NCBI GenBank assembly: GCA_030248065.1
Contig: JASAMV010008367.1
Span: 1 to 64,000, forward strand
DNA: 64,000 nucleotides
Reading direction: 5' to 3'
From: Rhynchonema sp. JSB1_4
Taxonomy: Eukaryota > Nematoda > Chromadorea > Monhysterida > Xyalidae
Shown here: in pieces, positions 52,729 to 64,000 of the stretch
Position numbering within the stretch: position 1 is the first letter of the stretch
Layout: each line of letters opens with the position of its first letter
Notes under the pieces: generated by a model
Database searches by the model: none
The model's input: only the letters and a program-made list of their open reading frames with translations
Told to the model about the DNA's origin: nothing
Position numbers and translations under genes: made by a program

Positions 52729-54055
52729 TTTGCCCAAGTTTGCGTGGGGCTTCACGACAATAATCTCGGTGTCTCTCAGTCCTTGTGTGTGCTCCCAGCA
52801 AACTACATAATTTTTAAGGTGTGTTTGGCGTATGTAACGGAAGACGGGGAGATCTCGGACACGTGCACTTGGCCTAAAAGTACAGGTAGAGGTGTATGTA
52901 CAAACTGATAAGGTTTTCTTGAAAAAAAAAACCAGCACCCAGCTTTCCATGTGGTCACGCACACGTTTGTTGCTTGTCTGCGTGCTGCACACGTGTGATA
53001 AGAACGGAAACGGCTTGATGACACAAAACACACATTTCCCGGAGTTTTCCACATTCCCCCACGGTTCTATTCGAAAACAAAAAATCGGCTTTGTTTCAAA
53101 CATTCAAGCCGTTTCCTTTCACTCCAGGGGCTCTACACTTTGAAAAAATTTTGTGACAAGGTTTTGACATGGAACTCAGCACGTAAAAAATTGCTCTATT
53201 ATGTGTGATGTCTGTTCAAAAAATTGCGCGAGAATGACACATCGTTTCGCGGTTTTCACCACAAATAAAACACCCGTGGCTCTTTTTGAAAATGTTTTCG
53301 AATAAAGCCACCCGGAGGATTCTATTTGGGGACTCTATATAGAAAACTCCGGTGAATTATGTATATGTGACGTGTCGACAAACGTAATCTGTTAAAATTG
53401 TACAGGGTTCTGTGCAAATATTTTCCAAGTTTGTTCAAGAGTGCAAAATGAGTGCGAATGTAACAGGTACCTTTTTATTTCATAAATCATAATAACATTT
53501 GATTTATCACGGACATTCAATGACAATGAAGTATAGATAAACAATAAATTACAGTTAAAATGGACTAAAGTGAAACTAGCCGCACACCAGGCCAAGCAGG
53601 TACTAGCCTAACAGACAAAATGTGACAAAAGTTGAAGCACCAGATTGACCATGAATTATCACAACGATTACAAAGTGATGAAATGAGAAATGTGTCGCAA
53701 ATAAAACTAGACCAGAACATGGAGTGAGAAAAAACATTATACCGATACCGATGGCAATGGCAAACACACATCCTGCTACTTAACAGTACATAACTTTCAG
53801 AAAGCAACACTATCGTGATAGGTGAACAGAAAAGACCTAAAGGCTTGTTCCCAGCGGGGCGGCAGCGGTTTTGAACCCTCGAGAGCGGGGACCACGCGGG
53901 ACGATCGCCGCACTGGAATTTCTTGCCAGTGCCGGTCTCCGGCGCGGTGCCGCAGATCAGCGCGGTTCTGGAAGGTTGTGAGACATCATCGCTCTTTGTC
54001 ACATGGTCGCGCGTTAGATGAATTACAACATATCCGGCTGTTCGGGAAAGCTGGA

Positions 54056-54121
54056 AGCCGAAGCCTAAGCCGAAGCGTAGGCTTAAGCCTAAGCCTAAGC
54101 CCAATGATAAGCCTAAGCCTA
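54056..54121. repeat. Degenerate interstitial (AAGCCT)n / (TTAGGC)n tract
   Basis: Reads GCCTAAGCCTAAGCCTAAGC-like with interruptions and one inversion (TAGGCTTAAGCC). TTAGGC is the telomere unit of many nematodes, so this could be an interstitial telomere remnant, or simply a hexamer satellite inside a transposon. Confidence 0.6.
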
Positions 54122-54895
54122 CGCGCGACAAATTATTTCACTCACTTTCGTGCCACGGAAATATTTCCGGTTTCCGTGGTTTTTTTGTTTTCATGGAACA
54201 CGGAAGGAAATATTTCCTTGATGAACATTATTGCTGTTTGCGTCAACGCACAAACTTTTGACTTGAGCACACTGGCTTTTGTCATCATCACTCTAAAAGC
54301 ACCGTTTGCATGCTTGCGTTATTTCCGTGTTCCGTGATTTTCAAAATATTTCACGGAACACAAAACTCGGAAATATTGTCACTATATACCAAAAAAGCTT
54401 GATCTCAAGCGGGACAAATACGCGTCTGGATTCGACGGGATAACTCAGTGACCATCAATAACACTCAATATACAGTACGTAACATCAAACAGCTGTATTT
54501 TAGCGAAAGACTACGCATCAACTTGAATAAAATAACTCGAAACGTGACAAGACAGCTGCGGTGCGCTGGAGTTGTCAACTTTTACAACTCAGGGGCGGCG
54601 CTGCAGATGGTCCCACCGCTTCACCGCTGCCGTCATCGCTTCACTGGGAACAAGAAACCACGCCAAAATATGCCGCTGCAGCCCCACTGCCTTAGTTAGG
54701 CACTAAGCATGCATGCGACATTCAGAAGCCGTTCGAAGTTCAAAATTACGGATGCGTACAGCTTCAGCCGATCAGAGTCTTTTGACAGCCCGTGCTTTCA
54801 AAGCACGTGGAATCGAGGTAACTATGTACAGGTGTCCCGGAATTGAATGTCATACGCACAGTGTGAAACTTGGATCCATGAAAGATTATAATATA

Positions 54896-54901
54896 TTTAT
54901 T
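54896..54901 (-). terminator. Poly(A) signal of the annexin gene
   Basis: AATAAA on the minus strand (TTTATT on plus) within an AT-rich stretch, about 65 bases downstream of the annexin stop codon. Confidence 0.6.
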
Positions 54902-54964
54902 ATAATATAATTAATATAATATATTATTTGAATGCAGACGATCGTGTGTTTAGTGCATCACAAC

Positions 54965-57900
54965 TCAGTTTCCCTGCACAAGCTGCAGCAAGGCCGTCTT
55001 GTATTTGCCGGAAGTGTCGCCCTGCACAAAAGAAAAAATAGTATTCGCAAATGAGTGAAAATACAAAAATAGTCGGCGTCGGAGAACTGACCGAAATGGC
55101 CTGTTCCAGCGATTTTCGGTACATCCGCTGGTACTCTTGTTTGATTTGCACCATGTCCTTCTCGCAACGACCCACCACCACGCGAATCAGGTCGCGATCG
55201 CGTGTGCCCATGCCGCGCATCGAATTGTATAAACTGTAACGATAGCATTTGGTGATGTTTCACAAATAATGGATGAAAAGAGATCTGGCCGGTATCGAAC
55301 TTGGTAAATGAATATCTAACGATAACGTCTGCCTTGGTTATTTCACGGGAGTGATTTGTCGATGCTACAAAATTCGAAAAAACAAAAAAAAGTCGAGTCT
55401 ACAAAGTCGGGTGATTTCTACAAAATTCTGCCGCCGTTCAATTACGTGACCACGTGCCTTGCGTGCATTGATCGGTATACATGCGACGCAGCAATGCACC
55501 CTGGCTCACTAAAGCTACCAGTCTAGGCATTACTTCATGAAGCGATTGACCGAAAACCGATTTATTGAAAGGGTGAAATTTAGCAACTGTTGTCATGCCC
55601 ATCGCTGAAGTCGGCTACTAATGTGTCATTCACCACGATTTGTCACAGGTGCCTTACCGTTCAGCAAAGTATCCGGGTCGATTCCTGATGCATTTGACAA
55701 GCACCACCAATCCGTTCTCAATGTCACCGCTGAACTCACGTTTCACCGCTGTTTCGATGTCATGACCGGCCATCGTTTGGTATTCCTGTGATGTTTCACG
55801 AAATGAAAATGCTTGCAGGCAATTAAAATTACTTGATTTGTCAGGGCAAGGAACAGCCAAACAGTGAAACCTGGAATATCAGTTGACATTGTGCGACGTT
55901 CTGTGCAACCAGCACTGCGTTAAACGCGCCCTCATCGGTGCCCATGCGTTTGACACCCGCTTTCAGTAGTCCCTGAGAATTGACTGCATTTGTTTGAGTT
56001 AGCCTGCCTAAACCTGACTGTGCCCAGGATTTGGGGGCGGAACTTAATTTGACGGGCAAGGAAAGATTTTTTTAGAAGGAATGCTATACCATACTAATTC
56101 CGTAGTGATTGAATCTTTATGGGTGCAAAAAATGTGCAGAAATCGCGCGAAGTGCGTGCCCATTTTTTGCACTTTTGGTCCATTTTGGCCGATTTTTTTA
56201 GTACAAATTGGAAAAAATTGTGGGAGATACTATACTCTGAGCGCGGGGGCCTCATACGGTACCGGCGAGGGGAGATAATGTATCTTTAGGTGACCTCCTG
56301 CGACAGCACTGAATGTTTCCGTGTGTGTGTGTATCGCGGTTTCAGCAGAGTCCACAAGTCGGAAAATCCCAGTCAACTACCGTAACCATTACCGTAATCC
56401 CAACCTGTGCGTCCTGTCGTGCCCTATTGACGTCAGTGTGCATCGATTCGTCCCTGCCGCCAACACTCAACGACACCATCAAACGCTGGAAATGGAATGA
56501 CGTCTCCGAACGAAGATCGTGCTCCAGATCGCGGCCGAACACTGTAAGCAGGAAAATTGTTTGTTATTGAAAAAATAAATAAGAATTAACAAAACATGAG
56601 TTTTGGAAACATCACTCACTTCGCCTGTACGCCTGTTTGATCTCGTGTATCTCGCTGTTGGTCCGTGTGCACATGATCTCGATCAAAGTGGCCTCGTTCG
56701 TGCCGACACCCTGAAATAGCAGAATAATCGCATGTGCGATGAATAAGTTCTACGATAATTGAAACTTTAACAAAGCGAAGATATTTTTGGGGATGTTGTA
56801 ACGAACCTGCATGGCGTGACGCAGATCCTTTGCGTCGAGTTCAGCCGGCGTGTCACACAACGACACCATCACATCTTCGAGGTCACCACGAAGTTCGGAT
56901 ATGATTTCGCGCACTAGATCCTAAACGAGCAAGGCCGAAGATAAGGTTTCACGTGCTGTCTTGCCGAGTGCACACTTCTGCATTACTCACCTTGCCATAC
57001 ATGGTCTTGAATGCCATTTTGATCTGATGTCGTTCCTGCGCCGTTCGACGACACAGAACCTGGATGATCGTGTTCTCATTGCAGCCGAAGCCCTTCATCG
57101 CGTCACGCAGTGCCTTCGCATCGGTTTGCGCATGGAAGCCTGCACAGGATTATTGCTCAGCTCAGTGACACAAATATACCGCTAATTTAAGCTCACTCTC
57201 TAATTGAAGCGCACTCAGAACAAATCGAAAATAATAAGAAGCAACTCCAATTGAAGCCCCCGCCAACATCCAGGCTTCTGACGAACGTGGAGAACCAATA
57301 ACCCCCTGCGAAGCACAGTATGCAGCGCACCAAACATTGTTCACATTATTCTTGCAGCACCAAGGTCATGCTTTAAAGGCGTTTGAGGTTTAGGGCAGAC
57401 GGTTGCAAAATCTGTTCCGTGACCGTCCTGATGTGCTAACTCTCAACCCAAAGCGGCTCGAGAAAAACTCCATTGAGGAACTCCACATTTTACACAAAAG
57501 CAATGATACCAACCGGGCGTTGGTTTGATTGTGCCCTGTGCGTGTGCAGGTGACATCATGGGTTGTCCACCACCGTGTTGTTGTTGTGGAGGGTAACCAC
57601 CCGGACCACCACCGTGACCGGGTTGCTGTCCTTGGGGCGGGTAGCCTGAATTGTTTAAATCAAGGATTTTATGTATACATAAAAGCAGAAACCCCAACCA
57701 ACCTCCTGGACCACCATACTGCTGGGGACCCGCGCCCGGTTGCCCACCGTAATTCGGGTATTGCGGGGCACCCGTTTGTTGGGGAGGGTAACCGCCGGGT
57801 TGCTGGGGTGGGTAACCACCGGGTTGCTGTGGTGGGTAGCCACCGGGTTGCTGGGGTGGGTAACCGCCCGGTTGCTGGGGTGGGTAGCCACCGTGTTGCT

Positions 57901-58574
57901 GGGGTGGGTAACCGCCAGGTGGATAGCCACCGTAACTTTGAGCCCCTGGCTGTGGGGGTTGTGCCTGTCCGCCTTGTGGGTAAGCAGGATATGACGGCTG
58001 GCCTCCGGGCTGCGGGTATTGCGGGTAGCCACTCTGGGCTGGACCTAGAAAGTTCAGGTACTTGATTTGTTTATGACAATGGCGGTTTCAAACTTAGTGA
58101 TCAGGGCGGTATGAGATAAATATTCAAACGCATTCAATATGGAGCTGGAACAAAAATGTTGAAAATGAATGCCACTCACTCACCCTGCGCGGTAGGATAG
58201 CCTGACTGTCCGCCAGACGGGTATGCGGGATAACCAGCTGGTTGTTGACCGCCGACATTCTGAACACAATGGTTGGATGCAACAGTTATGCTGTGATTTT
58301 TATGTTTGCTTTGAATCTTGGTTTTTATTGGAGGAAATCTATTTTTGCAACGGGTATGTGCCGTGATTGTGATGTGTTTAAAACACTCGAAATAAAAGAA
58401 GAAGAAGAGAAAGAAGAATAATTTTTCGGTCACAATGGTCCGCAGATTCAACGCAGAAAAAAGTACAGTGCAAAATGTCTGATCGGCTTTGATCCAACTG
58501 GAACAGAAATGAAAACTCACAAATCCGATTTGTGGTCCACCACCGGCGGGAGCTGGATAACTTGGGTATGACAT
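54965..58574 (-). CDS. Annexin with long GGYPPQQP repeat tail
   Basis: Twelve phase-consistent exons, 507 residues: 58521-58574, 58184-58259, 57703-58044, 57514-57645, 56991-57139, 56807-56920, 56620-56710, 56405-56541, 55871-55972, 55658-55785, 55092-55233, 54965-55021. The N-terminal tail (about residues 1-202) is Gly/Tyr/Pro/Gln-rich with five or so GGYPPQQPG units, as in annexins A7 and A11. The core has four annexin repeats: [42 protein letters not shown] and [14 protein letters not shown]. Repeat 1 has Cys-Asn where GTD is usual and repeat 4 has Arg-Asp for DE, so Ca2+ sites 1 and 4 may be weakened; repeats 2 and 3 look intact. Annexins bind acidic phospholipids in a Ca2+-dependent way in the cytosol; Gly/Tyr/Pro tails of this type can drive aggregation or phase separation. 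The start is at [13 protein letters not shown]. Confidence 0.97.
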
Positions 58575-60713
58575 GATAAATTATTTCCGATATCTGGACG
58601 ATGTTTTTAAGAAAAATTCAACGGGTTGTCTGAAGAGCATGAAAATTCAATCGATATTCTTCAACAATACTGTGCGAATGGAAATGCGTCGCAAAGCACG
58701 AGTGATAAAAAACGGCCCGTGCTCAAAGCAGCCTGCTGGCTGAGAATGTTTTTCGGCGAAAATATGAGCAACTAACCACTACGTTTTATACTACACCGCC
58801 TGCTGCTCAGCCAAAGCAATGCGAGCGTTTAGCAACGCACAGGTGGTGCACCAGAGTCCTCGTTACGTTCATACGTCAGTACAAAACCAATACAAACAGG
58901 CTTGCCAGAGAAAACAACTCCACAACACTGCGTGAGTCAACGTTGCCTACCTACTATGTAAGTGTGCAGAATTCATCATATATGTAGCTTGTGACGTACA
59001 TTTTGAGCAAGTGATGTCATTTTATTTTTGTGAGTAATCCAAGGAAGCGAGAAAATTGTGAAATTCGTACCATCATTTTGGTGAAGATTGAGTCCGTGGT
59101 TTCATCACCTGGACGAATGTTGCCTTCGCACGACAGTCACTTTGGAACCTTACATACTGTATTGGAGTGAACTTACAAAACGTCTATGTTGTTCAGGGTG
59201 CCGTTTTCTTCTCATTGTGTGCTTGAAATGACATAAAAATGATTTTGTTGAAATACGTTTGCAAATGATTGCTTGCGATAATCCAAATCAACCCACTTTG
59301 GGGACCTACAAGCTAACACAAGTACACAGATGCCTGTTACTGTACGTTATGAGCGCATGACAATGACAATACAACACCATATTATTGGCTTATTGGTATG
59401 TGGTCAACTTAGATCGTCAAGTAAAGTCATCAACTCACGCTGGATGCTGCTTGACGAGATGTCTAGGTTGACCACATGTCAATTAGCCAGATTATTTTTG
59501 TGGTTGTGCGTTTTGTATTTGCAGGATCAGTTGAAAAGACCGTCTGCCTGGACGACGTATCCCTTCTGAACGGTGAAGGTTGACAGAGCGCACAATAATG
59601 TGCACAAGCGTGACTATGAGATGGCATCATCTTTTGCGCCACAGCGTTCCCTGATGAGCTGTACAGCGCCACTCAAATTGACCGTCTCCTATTGATGTCG
59701 TGTGCACACTATATGGCCTGTTGTGTTACACATGCCAACATACCAAGTGCGCCCATCATACTCAAGCAAGCACTATCATTGCCGCTATCAGTGTTTAGTA
59801 CGATGATACGTCTTGCTCACAACCACCCAAGCTAGTGTATACATATGCCCGTTTGACCAAAGGTCATTTGAGGCTTGTCGTCCGTGGTGCGTCGACTCAA
59901 GCTTAGACGTGTTCTCTCTCTTTGTCTTACGATGAAAGACCGCGGCTGAGATTGGATTTCAAAAGCCGGATTCCGCGAGTGTATTCGTTCTCTATGGCTG
60001 TTTGACTGTGCACATGCTGTACACACCGGTACACATAGTAGGACGAAAGTATGTAAGATAGTCAAGTTAGCAATTTAGAACGACAGTCTCAGTCGCCGAC
60101 GCGCAGTTTGTTTCTTTCAAAACTCGACAACAAAGCGCGCGCAATGAAATAACCCAATTTCCCGCAAAACTACAACACGCTCGTGTGTGCACACCGTTCG
60201 GTCAAACTTCACGAAGTTTGCGTGCAATTGGGATGCAACAACAGGTTGACAATTCTTGACCCTTAAGCTATTTTATCGCGTCGTGCCAATGTACTGCCAC
60301 ACTTCTCCACAGTTTGAGTTGAGAGCTACTACTAAGACAACTTCCTTTCCTTGTTGTGTCTGACGACCTTTGATCGAATTCCGAACCCTCTCCATTCAAT
60401 TGAACACCCTCATTAGAGCTCGTGCGCATTCGGCTTTGTGACGCCGCCTAGCATCCTGATCTTGCAATTGCACACATACGATTAGTTGATGTCATCTTAT
60501 TCATACATAAATGATCAGTCAAATCGGTCAGGGCTGCGCGTTGCAACAAGCGATCCGCAACTTGGTTCTCACCCAGCATATTATGGTCAGAACGGAAACC
60601 CATATTCTGAGCAAAATAGGGACGCAAATAGCTACTGTATGATAATCATGAGCAGAGAACAGCCAGACAAACAGGACATATTTCTGGGTGAGGCAAAAGC
60701 TACCGAAACAACC

Positions 60714-61041
60714 AGTGGCTGATCCAGCTTTTGTCCAAGGAGGGGCCAAATCCAAGAAGTCATTTTATCTGGTGCTTGTTTAGAACTTTGAGATTTAAAC
60801 AAAATGTGACAATGCGCGCGAAGCGATCGAAGATTTGGCACTTTCTGCGGGCGCGTGAACCAAATTTTATTGAAAATGGGCTATCTGACGCGCAAAGCGC
60901 GCTATTTTTGAGCTTTTGAAGTGCATCAGAATAAAAATCCTGCGATGGGGGTCCTTTTTCTTTCTTCCTTCCGAAACGGTGCGACCCACCTTGAGGGACC
61001 AAAGGGCGCATGGCCCCTGTGGCCCCCTGGATCCGCCCTTG
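60714..61041. mobile_element. Non-autonomous hAT-like element with 8-bp target duplication
   Basis: Starts CAGTGGCTGATCCAGC and ends CCTGGATCCGCCCTTG; flanked by the exact 8-mer GAAACAAC at 60706-60713 and 61042-61049. An 8-bp duplication and CAGTGG ends are hAT hallmarks. 328 bp, no transposase. Same family as 17708-17967. Confidence 0.9.
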
Positions 61042-61096
61042 GAAACAACTACGGTATACATTGTCTACAGATCGTCCAGGTGCATACCATACAAAG

Positions 61097-61376
61097 GTGG
61101 CCGGGCGATTGGACAAAGAAGGTTTGAGCAAGACCACTTTGAGCAAGTGCGAAAAAGAGCAGGGCCAAAAGAGCAGAGCACATATTTTGTTCCAATGGCT
61201 TAGTCTTAGGCTGATTTTGGTATCAGGCTTTGGCTTAGGCTTACACTTAAGACCAGTTTTGTGTTTGGGCTTAGGTGTTCGTTTTTAAGCGTTCTACTCT
61301 TTTGGACTCTGCTCTTTTTCACTTACTCAAAGTGGTCTTGCTCAAACTGGCTTTGCTCAATTGCCCGTCCGCCCAC
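61097..61376. mobile_element. Inverted-repeat element with degenerate TTAGGC core
   Basis: The left arm (61097-61185: GTTTGAGCAAGACCACTTTG, AAAAAGAGCAG, CCAAAAGAG) pairs with the right arm (61291-61376: CTCTTTTGG, CTGCTCTTTTTC, CAAAGTGGTCTTGCTCAAAC). The middle (61199-61288) holds imperfect GGCTTAGGCTTA units like those at 54056-54121. No coding capacity. Confidence 0.75.
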
Positions 61377-64000
61377 ACAAACCCTTGTGAGTGAGTGCTC
61401 CAAATACAAAATAGTGTGAGGTCGATAAACTTGGTGTTATTGGTTTTTGGGCATGAATACTTGTTTTCTTGTCACGAGTTTATTTTTTGCAGTTGCCGAG
61501 CAAATTTGAAAACAACTTGGTTTTTGATTGAATCTCTACCAGTGCGAAGCAGCTCTTGAAAAACTAATTTATTTCTTTGCGAAGATCAATACACCTCTCC
61601 TGGGCAACGCCCATCAAAACGACAAAATAAGCTGCCGTCCCCTGATACGAGACACAAAAATAATGTTTGAAATGGTACATTTTGCCCATCTTAGAATTCT
61701 GGCCAGAACAATTGTGTGTGTAATTGGCTGGTCTTCTTTCTAGCGATGATAATCTATTCCCCATTTCTTCATGTTGCAATCTCGCGTAAGAAAATGTCTC
61801 CTCTGTCGCTATCGCTATCGCTATTATGGGTCCCATCGATCATCCCCTACAACTGACAGCAGGCCCTAAAAAGTAGACCCCAACAATTGTAATAAATGCG
61901 GCAATTTTGAATGAGCTAATGATGAGCTGCTGGTTTACACGTGCGTGGGTAAACGAGCTTGTAATCACTCAGTCGGCTTCCGGCCCTCTTTTAGTATTTT
62001 GCTTGCACACAAAACAACCAAATCACATAATAATAATCATCATAATAATTTGCGCGCTCTATATGCTAATCAGGCGCTTCGCTCCCTTTCTTGTGCCATA
62101 CAGGACCAATTGAAGGGTACCCATAGTCGCAATGTCAATGTTTGTCCAAAGTGACCTCGAAAACCACCGAGCAGAAGCTCGGGTCAAGTATACGTACGTA
62201 GGTACAATGTAATGTAGGCGTTGATGCGAGTATTTGAAACCAACAACGATTTCGTATATGACTTGATTTGTCTGGCGCCAGTTTCTAATTAGGGTAGGTG
62301 GTAGCTTCAAGGTTTCTTTCCGCCAGATCGGTCGTGCGTAACCAATTTCTTTGCAATTCCGATTGTACTCTTGTTACGCATTCAGCATTTCCGGAATCCC
62401 AAATGTTGCTTTCGTCTCAACAAAAACTGAACGTTCTCAATACATAGGTAATCAGGTGCATTTGGTGACGAAATCCGTGGTTGATAGACTGTACACATAC
62501 TCTTTTTACCTACATACGTAAAATTTCCTGAATTTCGCACAACATTTCTAACTGCCTGTTTTATACCCCTTTTTGTCATGCACATGGCCTGTGCCTCGAT
62601 GTGGTTCTTTCTAGCGATTCCCTTCCGGTCCAGTTATCTAACCACCGTGATTTCATCATAAGCCGATCATGATACGGAATTGGCATGAAACGAGTGCAAA
62701 AAAACTGATCACGTTAAAATCAGAGCAGAAGACTGCCCATTTCATTGGTTGCGACAGCGGGAGCACTAATTTTGGGTCCGTTCCATTGGCTGAGGGCGTT
62801 TCGTTCAGGCGATTTTTCGCTCCAAGGCACCGCTGCTGTAGTTATTGCACAGCAAGCACAACTAATGAACACCGACAGCTTGTCATATGCAATACGCCCA
62901 TCGCTTCATGCCAGACTCATTTTTTATTTCAAAAAATTCAGGAGCTCTTTTCTTCAATCCGATGTCAGGTCAGGTTGCATGATAAAGCTATAAAAAACAT
63001 ACATACATTTTCTTCTGAAGCGTATGGTAAATGTGACACACATTTTCTTCGCCCATTTCTTCCACGCTTGAACTGATTCTTGTCTGCAATCATAAATGAG
63101 AGGTACGGGACACCTCTATATGTACTTTGGCGTTTGGCAAAAGTTTCATGCCTAAATTTCATTTTGTTGTGTCAGTGTTTTGATGATATTTATATGATTC
63201 TCTTTTGGTCTGTACGTGCCCCGTTTTCTGCACCCATTGTACATCGAGATATTATCACAACATTACGTGTACCGCGTTCTGTTCTATTGTTTTCCTCTCT
63301 GGAGTACCCGATTGTTTACATTAGAGGCTCCTGGCGTGAAATGCCACTCCGTTTTGCGTATTTTGCATGTTTCGTTTGGAGGCGGGAGTGCCCAGTGGGC
63401 GGGTGAACAGTGCATTCAGTGATACATACTCATCATTCAAATGGGGGACAAGTTAGTGAGTACCAGGTTTAAAATGGACACGCATTATATCCACATCCAC
63501 GAAGTACCAGACTCAGTAACTTGCAGAAGATGGACCTTGCAGCATGATAGACACAGACCGCAACATGATAATCAAACAACATTCGCTACATTACACTTCA
63601 ATAAAAGACCAACAAACAACCCACAGTTGCACACTGCACCACTGTAATGTTGGTGGAAGTTGGGACATAATTTTTTTACTGCTTTCTCTTCCAGTCTTTA
63701 TTGTAATATGTATATGTACATTCTGGCAGTAAATCTTGTCGGGCAAGATTGATGCTGTTCACTTGGTCTTGTTTGATGGGCATGTTTCTGATATTATCTG
63801 GTCATTGATTCCGAAGCACAAGCCCGATGTCCGAAGACGCGCCAAAATGGCCCCTAATCTTGTGTGGTCATCGAATCACCCGTCATTATCATGAAGTGCC
63901 TAATGTGTCACATTTCACACGCAGATTTCGCGCGTGCATTTTCGCTTTCGTTGATCGTGGATACACGAGTTTTGGAGGACTTTGCGCATCCTGTGCCATC

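Larger units (their letters stand above)
52729..54964. other. Interval between ABCA 5' end and annexin 3' end
   Basis: It should contain the ABCA promoter and 5' UTR (left) and the annexin 3' UTR (right). No exon was recognised. It holds the (AAGCCT)n tract at 54056-54121, CGGAAATATTTCC palindromic blocks at 54148-54380 related to the 40698 MITE, and inverted ends CTTGTTCCCAG (53850) and CTGGGAACAAG (54651) that may bound an 800-bp element covering both. Confidence 0.45.
58575..64000. other. Intergenic flank upstream of the annexin
   Basis: Contains the annexin promoter region near 58600-58900 and otherwise no recognised gene. Mobile or repeat content is the hAT-like element 60714-61041 and the inverted repeat 61097-61376. 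A plus-strand frame at 60486-60722 (SDPQLGSHPAYYGQNGNPY) has protein-like composition but no family match or clear splice partner, and runs into the hAT element. Confidence 0.5.

Overview
This is eukaryotic (metazoan) nuclear DNA. Coding sequence is cut into many short exons with GT...AG introns, and the usual 3' splice site is TTTCAG. No operons or ribosome-binding sites are seen. Protein families and intron style fit an ecdysozoan. A short degenerate (TTAGGC)n-like tract hints at a nematode, but the species cannot be fixed from the sequence alone. Exons were placed by hand from homology and splice signals. In each model below the reading phases join through to a stop codon; weak joins are named.

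Layout. (1) 0.3-15.6 kb, minus strand: a Cys-loop anion-channel (GABA-receptor-like) locus. One set of N-terminal exons (15588 to 11287) is followed by two alternative loop-F exons, two alternative M1-M2 exons, an M3-M4 tail ending at 3902, and then a further complete C-terminal half (2605 to 293) for which no N-terminal exons of its own were found. (2) 15.6-32.5 kb: a gene-poor stretch with MITE-like inverted repeats, low-complexity DNA and perhaps decayed receptor exons. (3) 32.5-36.0 kb, minus: a seven-exon gene for a secreted Pro/Gln/Thr-rich protein of about 778 residues. (4) 38.2-52.7 kb, minus: a full ABCA-type lipid transporter with about 41 exons. One 2-kb intron holds a complete four-exon CAP-domain secreted-protein gene on the plus strand (40082-41642). 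(5) 55.0-58.6 kb, minus: a 12-exon annexin with a long Gly-Tyr-Pro-Gln repeat tail. (6) 58.6-64 kb: intergenic, with a hAT-like element carrying an exact 8-bp target duplication.

The genes are not an operon; no shared pathway is evident beyond membrane or secreted roles. The most unusual points are: the modular receptor locus, in which frame and phase make the alternative exons mutually exclusive; two unrelated transposable elements whose target-site duplications each cover a splice donor (a 1.9-kb foldback element in the receptor and a Harbinger-like MITE in the CAP gene); and at least 29 exact copies of the 9-mer GATGTTTCA (both strands, exons and introns) where about 0.5 would be expected by chance.
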